Of a stretch of 64,000 bases of DNA, positions 54,299 through 62,819 are shown one piece after another. A program made the translations under genes and the position numbers. Numbering within the stretch: position 1 is the stretch's first letter; each line of letters starts with the position of its first letter. A model generated the notes under the pieces. It was not told the origin of the DNA, searched no databases, and was given only the letters and a program-made list of their open reading frames with translations. Origin of the DNA: Oceanisphaera arctica (GTDB lineage: Bacteria; Pseudomonadota; Gammaproteobacteria; Enterobacterales; Aeromonadaceae); NCBI RefSeq assembly GCF_002936955.1, contig NZ_MPZM01000016.1:1-64000 (forward strand), in the 5' to 3' direction.

Positions 54299-55081
54299 TC
54301 ATACTACGCCGTGCGTCTTCAACCAGCCCAGACCTTCTTCGGTGGTGGTGGCCGGCTTGTATTCGGCGCCTACCCAACCCTGGTACCCGATCTTGTCCAG
54401 GAACGCGAAGATGTTGTGGTAGTTCAGTTCGCCAGTGCCCGGCTCGTGACGACCCGGGTTATCGGCCAGCTGAATGTGATTGATGATGCCGAGGTTCTTC
54501 TCGATGGTCGGGATGATGTCCCCTTCCATGATCTGCATGTGGTAGATATCGTACTGGAAGGCCAGGTTGTCTGAACCGACTTTCTCGATGATATCCAGCG
54601 CCTGCCGGGTGTTGTTCAGGAAGAAGCCCGGAATATCACGGGTGTTGATCGCTTCGGCAATCAGCTTGATACCGGCTGCTTCCAGCTTTTCGGCGGCAAA
54701 CTTCAGGTTGGCCACAAAGGTCGCTTCGGCTTCGTCATAAGACACGCCGGCAGGCTGAATACCGGCCAGACAGTTCACCTGGTTGTTACCCAGAACCTGG
54801 GCGTATTCGATAGCCTTATCAACACCGGCTTGAAACTCTTCAACACGGTCAGGATGGCAAGCAATGCCGCGCTCGCCGCCGTCCCAGTTACCGGCTGGCA
54901 GGTTAAACAGCACCTGAGTAAGGCCATTGGCATCCAGTTTGGCTTTAATGTCTTGTGCAGTTTCAGCATAAGGGAACAGATATTCTACACCCTTAAAGCC
55001 AGCCTTGGCGGCGGCTGCAAAGCGGTCCATAAAGGCCACTTCGGTAAACAGCATCGACAAGTTGGCAGCTAATTTAGGCAT
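54299..55081 (-). CDS. hyi: Hydroxypyruvate isomerase
   Basis: A 260-residue TIM-barrel isomerase, like E. coli Hyi (258). Motifs LIAEAINTRDIPGFFL and FQYDIYHMQ contain the metal-binding Glu and Asp. It interconverts hydroxypyruvate and tartronate semialdehyde. I chose the ATG at 55081 (MPKLAANLSMLFTEV), the standard start. Second gene of the operon, 66 bases after gcl. Confidence 0.95.
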   Translation of the reverse strand: MPKLAANLSMLFTEVAFMDRFAAAAKAGFKGVEYLFPYAETAQDIKAKLDANGLTQVLFNLPAGNWDGGERGIACHPDRVEEFQAGVDKAIEYAQVLGNNQVNCLAGIQPAGVSYDEAEATFVANLKFAAEKLEAAGIKLIAEAINTRDIPGFFLNNTRQALDIIEKVGSDNLAFQYDIYHMQIMEGDIIPTIEKNLGIINHIQLADNPGRHEPGTGELNYHNIFAFLDKIGYQGWVGAEYKPATTTEEGLGWLKTHGVV

Positions 55082-55147
55082 AACAATGTCCTTCATTAAT
55101 TGGGGCACAAACAAGCCCAGCCTGGTGGCTGGGCTTTAGCGTATTAA

Positions 55148-56923
55148 TTAATCGAGCATTGAAATAGCAGTAGGGGCGTCAACGCCTTTCTCTGCCAGTT
55201 CTTCAAACTCGTTAACTGCGTCAATTTCAACGCCCATAGAGACGTTGGTTACACGCTCGAGAATCACTTCAACTACTACTGGTACAGAGAATTCAGCCAT
55301 CAGTTTCTTGGCTTGTTCCAGTGCAGGAGCGATTTCTTCCGGCTTGTAAACGCGGATGGCTTTACAACCCAGGCCTTCAACAACTTTCACGTGGTCAACG
55401 CCGTACTCGCCCAGCTCGGGAGAGTTGATGTTTTCGAACGACAACTGAACACAGAAGTCCATGTCGAAGCCACGCTGTGCCTGACGGATCAGACCCAGAT
55501 AAGAGTTGTTTACCAGTACGTGGATGTACGGCAGTTTAAACTGTGCGCCAACGGCCAATTCTTCAATCATGAACTGGAAGTCGTAGTCGCCAGAAATAGC
55601 AACAACGTTGCGAGACTTGTCTGCAGCAACCACACCCAGAGCAGCAGGAATAGTCCAACCCAGAGGGCCAGCCTGACCACAGTTGATCCAGTTACGTGCG
55701 CTATACACGTGCAGGAACTGGGCAGCAGCAATTTGTGACAAACCAATGGTAGATACATAAGTAGTATCGCGGCCAAAGACCTTGTTCATTTCCTGGTAAA
55801 CGCGCTGTGGTTTAACAGGCACGTTGTCGAAGTTGGTCTTGCGCTGCATGGTGCGCTTGCGTTCTTGACACTCGGCAACCCAAGCAGAGCGGTCTTTCAG
55901 CTTGCCTGCGGCTTTCCATTCCTTGGCAACTTCCAGGAACAGATCCAGAGCGGCGCCGGCGTCAGATACGATACCCAGGTCCGGGCAGAATACGCGACCA
56001 ATCTGAGTAGGTTCGATGTCTACGTGGACGAACTTACGGCCCTTGGTGTAAACATCAACAGAACCGGTGTGACGGTTAGCGAAACGGTTACCCAGACCCA
56101 ACACGAAGTCAGATGCCAGCATGTTGGCGTTACCGTAACGGTGTGAAGTCTGCAGACCACACATACCCGCCATCAGCGCGTGGTCGTCAGGGATAGTACC
56201 CCAGCCCATCAGCGTAGGAATAACGGGTACGTTTACCAGTTCGGCAAACTCGGTCAGTTGCTTGTCTGCGTTGGCGTTGATAACACCACCACCAGATACC
56301 AACAGCGGCTTGTCTGACTCGTTCAGCATGGTCAGCGCTTTTTCGATTTGAATGCGATTAGCAGCTGGCTTGTACGCAGTCATTGGCTGGTAAGCTTCGG
56401 CGTCAAATTCAATCTCAGCCATCTGTACGTCGAACGGCATGTCGATCAGTACAGGACCAGGACGGCCAGAACGCATGATGTGGAAAGCCTGCTGGAAAGT
56501 ACCGATCAGCTGAGCCGGCTCCATTACACAGATAGCCCACTTGGTTACTGGCTTGGCGATAGCTTCGATGTCTACAGCCTGGAAGTCTTCTTTGTGCATG
56601 CGAGCACGCGGCGCCTGGCCTGTGATGCACAAAATTGGAATCGAGTCAGCCATGGCTGAGTACAAACCGGTGATCATATCGGTACCGGCAGGGCCAGAAG
56701 TACCAATACACAGGCCGATGTTGCCTGGGTTTGCACGGGTGTAGCCTTCGGCCATGTGTGACGCGCCTTCAACGTGGCGAGCCAGCACGTGTTCGATAGT
56801 ACCCAGGCCACGCAGTGCTGCGTAGAAAGGGTTGATAGCGGCGCCGGGAACGCCAAAGGCTTTAGTTACACCTTCCAGCTCAAGGATTTTGGCGACTGCC
56901 TCGATTGCTTTCATTTTAGCCAT
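55148..56923 (-). CDS. gcl: Glyoxylate carboligase
   Basis: A 591-residue thiamin diphosphate enzyme (E. coli Gcl has 593). It carries [12 protein letters not shown], where Gcl has Val in place of the usual catalytic Glu, and the ThDP motif [14 protein letters not shown]. It joins two glyoxylate molecules to tartronate semialdehyde and CO2. The ATG at 56923 gives [19 protein letters not shown] as in known Gcl; the longer reading from 57016 lacks homology. First gene of the operon. Confidence 0.97.
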   Translation of the reverse strand: MAKMKAIEAVAKILELEGVTKAFGVPGAAINPFYAALRGLGTIEHVLARHVEGASHMAEGYTRANPGNIGLCIGTSGPAGTDMITGLYSAMADSIPILCITGQAPRARMHKEDFQAVDIEAIAKPVTKWAICVMEPAQLIGTFQQAFHIMRSGRPGPVLIDMPFDVQMAEIEFDAEAYQPMTAYKPAANRIQIEKALTMLNESDKPLLVSGGGVINANADKQLTEFAELVNVPVIPTLMGWGTIPDDHALMAGMCGLQTSHRYGNANMLASDFVLGLGNRFANRHTGSVDVYTKGRKFVHVDIEPTQIGRVFCPDLGIVSDAGAALDLFLEVAKEWKAAGKLKDRSAWVAECQERKRTMQRKTNFDNVPVKPQRVYQEMNKVFGRDTTYVSTIGLSQIAAAQFLHVYSARNWINCGQAGPLGWTIPAALGVVAADKSRNVVAISGDYDFQFMIEELAVGAQFKLPYIHVLVNNSYLGLIRQAQRGFDMDFCVQLSFENINSPELGEYGVDHVKVVEGLGCKAIRVYKPEEIAPALEQAKKLMAEFSVPVVVEVILERVTNVSMGVEIDAVNEFEELAEKGVDAPTAISMLD

Positions 56924-57759
56924 AATCGGTATCCATTCATCTGAGGTGCTCTCGGCACCGTTGTTGGTTGTCCATGATATTCGGTACGCAGTTCCGCTTG
57001 GTGAGGCGGTTAACAACCACGTAACGCTTAGCTTGATGATACAAAAAAAACTGTGACGATCAACATGTTTTTGGAAATCATTTTTACAATGCGGAAATTG
57101 TTGAAACGGATTTTCCTGTTATCGCCCCTGGTTACTCGGTAGTTATTTTTTGTTTTTAAAGGAGTTTATTGCTGCGCTACTGGCGTGGGACACAATGGAG
57201 CCCGTGTTCCATTTGTGGCCTAATGAGCACAGAAGCCGGGAGTGAAGGTGCCACCGGCGCACGGGTGGTAACAATACTATTACCAAATAAACATTTGGTA
57301 CAGTTTTGATTACAACTGTGTGAACAATTAACTCATTATTTTATATAAACAGGGTCATACCAATCTTGTGCAATGCCACAAGTAATCGTGATCCGAGCTT
57401 TTTTAGTCTAGTCCGCTTTTGGCGGCTTGCACGCGCCAAAAGCCGGCAATCAGTGCCAGCTGGCAGCCATGCTGCAACTTAATCGAATGGATGGGTTAGT
57501 CCGGGTGACCCAGCCTGTTGAAACCCCTGTCATGCGGCGGTCATCCGTTACTGTAATACTCGGGTGTAGGTAATGGAGTCGGCGGTGGATTTGACAGGGT
57601 ACTTGCGTGAGTTGTGCGCTGCACAAAAAAAGATCTTGTAAAACGTTTTTGTGCGGTGCAATATTGGTGGTGTGCGCCGAGGCCAAGAAAGTGGAGTGAT
57701 GATGTTTTTCTTGCTGGCGTACCGGGCCTAGAGCCACCCCATTCTTCAGGAGATAAAAA
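56924..57759. other. Long non-coding gap between gcl and phasin
   Basis: No credible gene in these 836 bases. Near the gcl side, TGGAAATCATTTTTA (57072-57086) is a half-conserved palindrome of the kind IclR/AllR proteins bind, a weak candidate. A 9-bp stem (CTTTTGGCG/CGCCAAAAG, 57416-57442) lies in the middle. Near the phasin gene is the separate inverted repeat at 57621-57654. Confidence 0.5.
57621..57654. promoter_or_regulatory. Inverted repeat in the phasin promoter, PhaR operator candidate
   Basis: GCACAAAAA and TTTTTGTGC are perfect 9-bp inverted repeats 16 bases apart, flanked by CT and GG so that CTGCAC/GTGCGG extend it. It lies about 105 bases before the phasin start. PhaR represses phasin genes in PHA-producing bacteria, and a phaR gene is adjacent; the match to a PhaR site is inference. 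Confidence 0.45.
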
Positions 57760-58410
57760 ATGTCATTGTTCGATTTTGAAAAACTGCAAAACATCCAGCA
57801 AACCAACCTGAACCTGGTACAGGGTCTGACCAATAATCTGGTTGCCAGTGCCACCAAGCTGGGTAAGCTGCAGCAGGATTCAGTGGCCGAACTGGGTGCC
57901 GCCCAGTTTGACTATGCCGGCAAGCTGCTGGCTGTGCGTGACATCAAGGATCTGTGTGAGCTGCAAAGCGCCTTCTTCAGCCCCACCGCCATTCTGGACC
58001 GTCACCTGGCTTTCAACCGTGAAGTGCTGGCCCTGCTGACCGATAGCCAGCAGCAGGTTGGCCAGTTTACCGAGCAGCAAATTGCCGCCGGCAGCCAGCA
58101 GTTGAATGAAGTGATTGAGCAGCTGGCCGGCAATGCCCCCGCCGGTACCGAATCTGCTGTTACCGCGCTGAAGACTGCGGTAAACAACGCCAACGAAGCC
58201 TATGAGCAGGCGCAAAAAGCGGCCAAAGAAGCCGCCGAGATCACCGACAAGGCGGTCAAGCAGGCAGCCGAGCAGTCTGAAAAGGCCGCCAGACAGGTAG
58301 CAGAAACTGCCGAGAAAGGCATTAGCGCCGCGACCAATGCCGCCGCACAGCACGCAAGCAATGCCAACAACAATGCGAAAAACGCGCGTAGCTCAGCCAA
58401 AAGCAATTAA
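57760..58410 (+). CDS. Phasin family protein
   Basis: A 216-residue helical protein. Residues about 1-110 form the phasin domain (LQNIQQTNLNLVQGLTNNLV), and the rest is an Ala/Lys/Glu coiled stretch (AKEAAEITDKAVKQAAEQ) ending in a basic Asn/Lys/Ser tail. Phasins coat polyhydroxyalkanoate granules. AGGAGA precedes the ATG. It faces the phaR gene in convergent orientation. No PHA synthase gene is in the window. Confidence 0.92.
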   Translation: MSLFDFEKLQNIQQTNLNLVQGLTNNLVASATKLGKLQQDSVAELGAAQFDYAGKLLAVRDIKDLCELQSAFFSPTAILDRHLAFNREVLALLTDSQQQVGQFTEQQIAAGSQQLNEVIEQLAGNAPAGTESAVTALKTAVNNANEAYEQAQKAAKEAAEITDKAVKQAAEQSEKAARQVAETAEKGISAATNAAAQHASNANNNAKNARSSAKSN

Positions 58411-58461
58411 TTAAACGATAACGATAAATAACAGCGGTTATCTCGTTCAAGACGATAAGAA

Positions 58462-59022
58462 TTATTCCTTATCGTCTTTTTTTTCGTCTTTATTTTCAGA
58501 GCTCTCGGCACTACCGCCCTTGTTGTCGCTCTTGTTATCGGGCTGGTTGAAGCCGCCGAACAGACCGAACATGTTCTGGGTGTTGAGGTAAAGGCTGCGG
58601 GACTGCTCTACATACTGCCGCATCATATCCTGCATCACAGGTACCTGACCGTGCATGAACTGGGTCCAGGCCTGTGACGACTGGCTACCGGTCTGGGTCT
58701 GAATATCGATCACCGACTGAATGCTTTCTTCCAGATAGCTGCCCAGCACCCCCTGAAAGGGCCCGTAGAAACGGATGATGTTCTTCAGCATGTCGCTGGA
58801 AAATATCGGGTCGCCGTCGCTTTCCGCTTCCTGAATGATCTGCAGCAGAATGCTGCGGGTAATGTCGTCGCCGCTTTTGGCGTCCACCACCTGAAAGGGT
58901 TCTTCTTCCTGCACCAGCCGACGAATATCGACCAGAGTGACATGGCTGCTGGTGTGGCTGTCGTACAGGCGGCGGTTGGGGTACTTCTTGATGATGCGGA
59001 TACTGTCCTGTGATTTTGACAT
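58462..59022 (-). CDS. phaR: Polyhydroxyalkanoate synthesis repressor PhaR
   Basis: A 186-residue protein. The conserved DNA-binding domain (about 8-70) reads IIKKYPNRRLYDSHTSSHVTLVDIR, followed by a PHB-accumulation domain and an Asp/Glu/Lys-rich C-terminus. PhaR binds both PHA and DNA and represses the phasin gene until granules appear. It is convergent with the phasin gene. Confidence 0.94.
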   Translation of the reverse strand: MSKSQDSIRIIKKYPNRRLYDSHTSSHVTLVDIRRLVQEEEPFQVVDAKSGDDITRSILLQIIQEAESDGDPIFSSDMLKNIIRFYGPFQGVLGSYLEESIQSVIDIQTQTGSQSSQAWTQFMHGQVPVMQDMMRQYVEQSRSLYLNTQNMFGLFGGFNQPDNKSDNKGGSAESSENKDEKKDDKE

Positions 59023-59183
59023 GCGACACTGATTCTCGGCGGGCTAGGTTGACTGGCAGTGTATCCCAATAGCCAGCAGCGCTCAATTTGGGGGCCGCTG
59101 ACGGCGGACGATGGCGCTGAATCGAGCATCACCATCTGTTATTATTTGTGCCGATTATTTTCCCGATACAGGCAGGACGACAG

Positions 59184-59666
59184 ATGCAAGTTGCTGACAA
59201 CACCGTAGTACAGTTCAACTACACCCTTAAAAACGAAGACGGCATGGTGCTGGACACCAACGTAGACAACACGCCGCTGGCCTATTTGCATGGCCATAAC
59301 GGCATGATGGAAGGCCTGGAAAAAGCGCTGACCGGTAAAGAAGAAGGCGAAAGCTTCAGTGTCACCCTGACCCCGGAAGAAGGTTATGGCGAGCGCAAAG
59401 ACGACATGATCCAGCGCGTACCGGTCAAGCATCTGCAAGGTGCCAAGAAGTGGAAAGCGGGCATGATGGCCACAGTGCATACCGAGCAAGGTGAGCGTCA
59501 GGTTACGGTAGCCAAGGTAGGCAAGTTCATGGCCGATGTAGATATGAACCATCCACTGGCCGGTTTGACGCTGAATTTCGATCTGGAAGTCGTCAGCGTA
59601 CGTGCCGCCACCGAAGAAGAACTGGCCCACGGTCATGCCCACGGCGAAGGTGGTCACCACCATTAA
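59184..59666 (+). CDS. slyD: FKBP-type peptidyl-prolyl isomerase SlyD
   Basis: A 160-residue protein: an FKBP fold interrupted by an insert-in-flap domain (about 70-130), and a His-rich tail (HGHAHGEGGHHH) that can bind nickel. The ATG at 59184 gives MQVADNTVVQFNYTL. It catalyses prolyl isomerisation, has chaperone action, and helps nickel delivery to hydrogenases. The tail is shorter than in E. coli SlyD. Confidence 0.94.
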   Translation: MQVADNTVVQFNYTLKNEDGMVLDTNVDNTPLAYLHGHNGMMEGLEKALTGKEEGESFSVTLTPEEGYGERKDDMIQRVPVKHLQGAKKWKAGMMATVHTEQGERQVTVAKVGKFMADVDMNHPLAGLTLNFDLEVVSVRAATEEELAHGHAHGEGGHHH

Positions 59667-59783
59667 TTACAGCGGTAAGCTGTAAGAAAAGATTAAAACC
59701 TGAGCTGAACACGGTTTTTGGCTGGGTGTGTGTATAGAGGCAGCGGGGTGGCTTTCGCCGTCCCGCTAAAAATGATGACACTC

Positions 59784-59837
59784 ACAGTTTTAGCCTGCTG
59801 CAAACATTCACTGGATGTTTGGTCAGGCTAAAACTGT
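59784..59837. repeat. Long imperfect stem-loop
   Basis: ACAGTTTTAGCCTG and CAGGCTAAAACTGT pair over 14 bp; inside, CAAACAT and ATGTTTG pair over 7 bp. Directly after it, TCACGG/CCGTGA forms another stem. It sits in the 359-base gap between slyD and the next gene, where no gene is visible. It could be a non-coding RNA or mobile-repeat relic. Confidence 0.7.
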
Positions 59838-60025
59838 TCGTCACGGCGAGGCAGGTTCGCCCGTGCCGCGACCGTGAATGCCACCCCAGTTCGTGATCAC
59901 CCCCACACAAGATCCGGGTCAGAAAACCGCTGAAATTGGCAGTTATCTTCTACCCATCCATGTAGAATGCGTTTTCAATGATCATGCAGCTTTTGCTGTT
60001 GAGTGCACCCCTGTAGGAACCCCAC

Positions 60026-60340
60026 ATGAAAAAGACAATCGCTTTAACTCACCCTAAGCTGCAACCTGCTCGCCTGGTGGACTCAATCAAGTATGACATT
60101 AAGAAGTACCTTAAAAGAGAGCGTAACAAGACGCTGCCCGAAGGTATGGACTACTGGACGTTCGATTGTCGCTTTGGTGCGTCAGAAGATGCGGCAGAAG
60201 AGGTCTATACGTCTGAAATCAATAAACATATCGATGCAGCCGTGGCGCAGGAACTACCCGAGTTCTATGTAGAGATTCTTGCCAGAGCTTGTAACCACGG
60301 GCCGCGCCCGAGTGTTACAGAAGCGGATGACGAAGCGTAA
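60026..60340 (+). CDS. Small conserved protein, probably DUF6172
   Basis: A 104-residue protein. The pattern MKKTIALTHPKLQPARLVDS, then KYLKRERNKTLPEGMDYWTFDCRFG and YVEILARA, matches what I recall as the DUF6172 family, of unknown function. It has no membrane helix. It is a single gene with a spaced ribosome site (TAGGAAC). Confidence 0.8.
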   Translation: MKKTIALTHPKLQPARLVDSIKYDIKKYLKRERNKTLPEGMDYWTFDCRFGASEDAAEEVYTSEINKHIDAAVAQELPEFYVEILARACNHGPRPSVTEADDEA

Positions 60341-60425
60341 GAATCAAAATTCTTTCCGCAGCAGATCAGCGTTCAACGTAAGCGGGTAGCCCCGCTGCAC
60401 CCGACCTGGAAGTGGTCGGCGTGAG

Positions 60426-60479
60426 CGCCGCCTCTCTCATCAGTGCGGAGTCGCTGGTGAGGAGCGCGAACAAAAAGGC
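60426..60479. repeat. Direct repeat, first copy
   Basis: About 54 bases beginning GCCGCCTCTCTCATCAGTGC are repeated with a few changes at 61212-61263 (GCCGCCTCTCTGATCAGCGC). The two copies flank the YbaK-like gene. The second copy continues repeat element D. Confidence 0.8.
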
Positions 60480-60501
60480 CGAGCAGATGCTCGGCCTTTT
60501 T
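60472..60501. terminator. Bidirectional terminator
   Basis: AAAAAGGCCGAGCA and TGCTCGGCCTTTTT pair over 14 bp around GA. It ends the YbaK-like gene and the DUF6172 gene, which converge on it. Confidence 0.9.
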
Positions 60502-60531
60502 GTTGGGTGCGGCATGCGGCACACGCCTGGA

Positions 60532-60987
60532 CTAGCCGGCAAACTGTTTGGGCTGAACCAGTCTCAGGTAGTCTTTCATGGGCAGGCTGAACAGTTCACG
60601 GTAGCTGCCGGCACTGAAGACGATTTCTTCCTGGTGTGCGAGTTCGGTGTCGATGTACACCGGCATTTCATACAGGTTGCCAAAGGGGGGCAGGGCACCG
60701 ACCTGGCAGTCGGGAAATTTCTCGCGGAAGTCGTTTTCATGCAGAAAGGTCACTTCCTTCGCCGACAGGGCCTGGGCCAGGGTGTCGGTATGGATCTTCT
60801 TGGGGGCGGGTACCACTATCATGGTCATCTGGCCATCCAGTGTCATGATCACCACCTTGGCCATCACCCAGCCCGGTACATGGGCGACCTCGGCCACATC
60901 CTGAGCGGTAAACGCCGGCGAGTGGGTAATCACCCGATACTTGACCCCTTGTTGGTCCAGATATTGCTGTAATCGTTGGGCCGGCAT
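60532..60987 (-). CDS. YbaK/ProX-type aminoacyl-tRNA deacylase domain protein
   Basis: A 151-residue single-domain protein of the YbaK/prolyl-tRNA-editing family. The start MPAQRLQQYLDQQGVKYRVITHSP and the segment VIMTLDGQMTMIVVP are typical, and the Lys needed for function lies in MAKVVIM. Such proteins hydrolyse mischarged tRNA. Whether the substrate is Cys-tRNA(Pro) or Ala-tRNA(Pro) cannot be told. Confidence 0.85.
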   Translation of the reverse strand: MPAQRLQQYLDQQGVKYRVITHSPAFTAQDVAEVAHVPGWVMAKVVIMTLDGQMTMIVVPAPKKIHTDTLAQALSAKEVTFLHENDFREKFPDCQVGALPPFGNLYEMPVYIDTELAHQEEIVFSAGSYRELFSLPMKDYLRLVQPKQFAG

Positions 60988-61112
60988 AACAAATCCTCCT
61001 GACAGATACGGAACATCGCTTGACGATTGAAGTATAGGTCACGGGGGGACGCTGACGGCGTGCGGGACTGGCCTCTGCACATGACTCAAGTCTACAAACG
61101 GTTAGCGCCCCG

Positions 61113-61220
61113 AGAGGCAACTGGGCAACCTCCTCCGACACGCCGTGAACACATCCATGTGGGCTCACACATGCCATCCATGGCATGTGATGGTCGGCTG
61201 AGGTTATCCCAGCCGCCTCT
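61113..61220. repeat. Dispersed inverted-repeat element, copy D
   Basis: A 108-bp element with imperfect terminal inverted repeats (AGAGGCAACTGGG...CTCCGAC and its complement ending CCGCCTCT). The core ACATCCATGT..GCTCACACATGCCATCCA and palindrome ATGCCATCCATGGCAT are shared with copy A, although the ends are different. Confidence 0.8.
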
Positions 61221-61285
61221 CTGATCAGCGCGGAGTCGTCGGTGGAAGCGCGAATAAAAAGGGCAAGAGGCAAGACCTGCCCCCC

Positions 61286-61445
61286 TGACTTTGTTGTCCA
61301 GAATGTCGCCAATCCAGTCCTGAAAAATGGATTTCAGGCTCTCTGGTGGCAGGATGGCAAAGATGCGGTTAAAGGTGTCATGTGAAGGAATGCCACCAGG
61401 CAATGTCAGCCACCGCCGGAACCATTGCTCTCGCTCTTTGGCAAA
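61286..61445 (-). pseudogene. ISAs1-family transposase fragment
   Basis: On the minus strand from 61445 the frame reads FAKEREQWFRRWLTLPGGI, then PSHDTFNRIFAILPPESL, and ends DWIGDILDNKV. This is the conserved N-terminal third of ISAs1/H-repeat transposases. A stop precedes it and unrelated sequence follows. Further along the minus upstream side, 61719-61745 is a matching element end. Confidence 0.8.
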
Positions 61446-61718
61446 TTAAGGTGATCTCACTCTAAGTGTCGAATCCGCACATTATGGCACAGGTCGCCAT
61501 GAAAACGACTTCAGATAAGACATGCGAGCACTTCGCCGGCAGATGTGGGTCTGGGAGCGTTTCGAGATAATCGAGCAAGGGTTTTGGGCCATAACAAAGC
61601 CAGGTTGGTCAAGATCGCCACTATTTACTCTCTTGTGGCGAAGGAGGCAAGGCCAACCGTTCATCTTACTTTTTGACCGATCGAAGCTTGATCAAGCTGA
61701 ACGAAAACTGATCATGCG

Positions 61719-61745
61719 TTGCCCCTGGCAAAAGTCCTAACCCTG
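61719..61745 (-). mobile_element. Terminal inverted repeat of the decayed ISAs1 element
   Basis: On the minus strand the sequence begins CAGGGTTAGGACTTTTGCCA, the typical end of ISAs1-family elements. The 270 bases between it and the transposase fragment have stops in all frames. The other end was not found near 61286. Confidence 0.6.
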
Positions 61746-61763
61746 TGATTCTTTTTATCCTCG

Positions 61764-61808
61764 CTCTCCTAGTTCTCCTCACTCTCCTCACTCTCCTCAC
61801 TCTCCTCA
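61764..61808. repeat. Five 9-bp tandem units (CTCTCCTCA)
   Basis: Units CTCTCCTAG, TTCTCCTCA and three CTCTCCTCA follow directly after one another, 18 bases beyond the ISAs1 end. It lies in the 5' flank of the AT-rich gene at 61948. Confidence 0.9.
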
Positions 61809-61947
61809 TTATCCTTGTTCTCCTATCCACTCTTGTATTTTTATTGAAATTAAAAATCTTGTAAATTAAAGTTGTGCGCAAAATACTTGTTGATATTGTT
61901 ATTTCTTTGATCAACAATCCTGAAAATTTTGTATTAAGGTGTGTTTT

Positions 61948-62349
61948 ATGGCTTTTGTTAAATTTGTCGCTTCCGCTCGCAAGTCTCCTCTAGGAGCTCA
62001 TGCTAGCTTTCGTGCTTACAAAAATGAGAAAGGTGAGGTGACACAAGCAAAATTGAGGATAGGGTGTTCTGGCATTGAAATAATGAAAAAATTAGGCCTA
62101 GATTACGTAGCAGATATGAGAGCAGATCTATTTTTTGATAGTGAAAATGGGGCTGTCGCAATTAAGGTTAACGAAAATGGTCAACTCAAAGTTCGTAGGC
62201 CTCATATGAGCAAGAAGAGCGATTATATTGAGTTTGGTGCGGCTGATCTCACAAAGATGAATATTGCCGAAGGCGGTTATGTTATTCATGAACCAAGAGT
62301 CAATGAGAAAGAATTTGACTTCCTACTTTTCCCAATTCCTACAGAGTAA
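61948..62349 (+). CDS. AT-rich orphan gene, function unknown
   Basis: A 133-residue protein I do not recognise. The ATG at 61948 is preceded by TTAAGGTG. No signal peptide or membrane helix. Mixed strands and helices with features such as SARKSPLGAHASFRAY, a repeated charged pattern and an acidic C-terminal half (NEKEFDFLLFP). The gene and its upstream flank are much richer in A and T than the rest of the window, and IS and repeat relics sit on both sides, so it probably came by transfer, perhaps from a phage or plasmid. Confidence 0.75.
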   Translation: MAFVKFVASARKSPLGAHASFRAYKNEKGEVTQAKLRIGCSGIEIMKKLGLDYVADMRADLFFDSENGAVAIKVNENGQLKVRRPHMSKKSDYIEFGAADLTKMNIAEGGYVIHEPRVNEKEFDFLLFPIPTE

Positions 62350-62612
62350 CACCCTGATTTTGTTTGTTATGCAGCGTCGCTTTAATTCTCGAGTAGTGGT
62401 GCGACTTTATCCTGTAGCCATTCTCTGATTTCGAATGTGTAATCATCCCATTCGTTCGTTGTGGCAAGGGTTATTTGGCCGCTGGTCTTGCTTCTTGCCT
62501 TCTGTAGCAAAACACTTGAGCCGGGAGGCAGGGGAAAAGAAAGGCCTGCCCCCCTGTGGTGTGGCCAGTTGTCCGTAGACGACACCAACAGGCGGCGTCG
62601 GGCATCAAGGAG
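62350..62612 (-). other. Possible 3' remnant of a gene
   Basis: On the minus strand, about 30 codons ending at 62382 (ATTNEWDDYTFEIREWLQDK) look like the natural C-terminus of a soluble protein, but upstream the frame enters low-quality, repeat-like sequence. I do not recognise the family. It may be what is left of a gene carried in the same island as the orphan gene. Confidence 0.35.
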
Positions 62613-62712
62613 GGCAAAGGGATCTGCTCCGCCGACCCTCCGCGCCAGGGAGGGCGCGGCGGAGCCCCCAGGGATGGGTTTACGGCGAGTCGGCGGAGCG
62701 GGCCCTTTGTCC
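62613..62712. repeat. Dispersed inverted-repeat element, copy B
   Basis: Same terminal arms as copy A (GGCAAAGGGATCTGCTCCGC and the complement ending CGGGCCCTTTGTCC) but a different, G/C-rich centre containing its own hairpin (CCTCCGCGCC..GGCGCGGCGG). It lies downstream of glutathione reductase. Confidence 0.85.
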
Positions 62713-62772
62713 GACCTTTATCGAGTACCGAAAGCGGACATTGGTTTAATGGTTTAATGGTTTGAGCCAAAC

Positions 62773-62801
62773 AAAAAGGCCGAGCAACCGCCCGGCCTTT
62801 T
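62773..62801 (-). terminator. Terminator of glutathione reductase
   Basis: AAAAAGGCCG and CGGCCTTTT pair around a 10-base loop, 18 bases beyond the gor stop. On the minus strand the stem ends in a T-run. Confidence 0.85.
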
Positions 62802-62819
62802 ACTTTATATATCAAATGC

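Noticed and set aside
57450-57857. 135-codon minus-strand frame upstream of phasin
   Set aside because: It overlaps the phasin gene start and promoter, lacks a ribosome site, and its product has no family features.
62471-62815. 114-codon minus-strand frame across repeat copy B
   Set aside because: It runs through the gor terminator and an inverted-repeat element; the product is Pro/Arg-rich noise.
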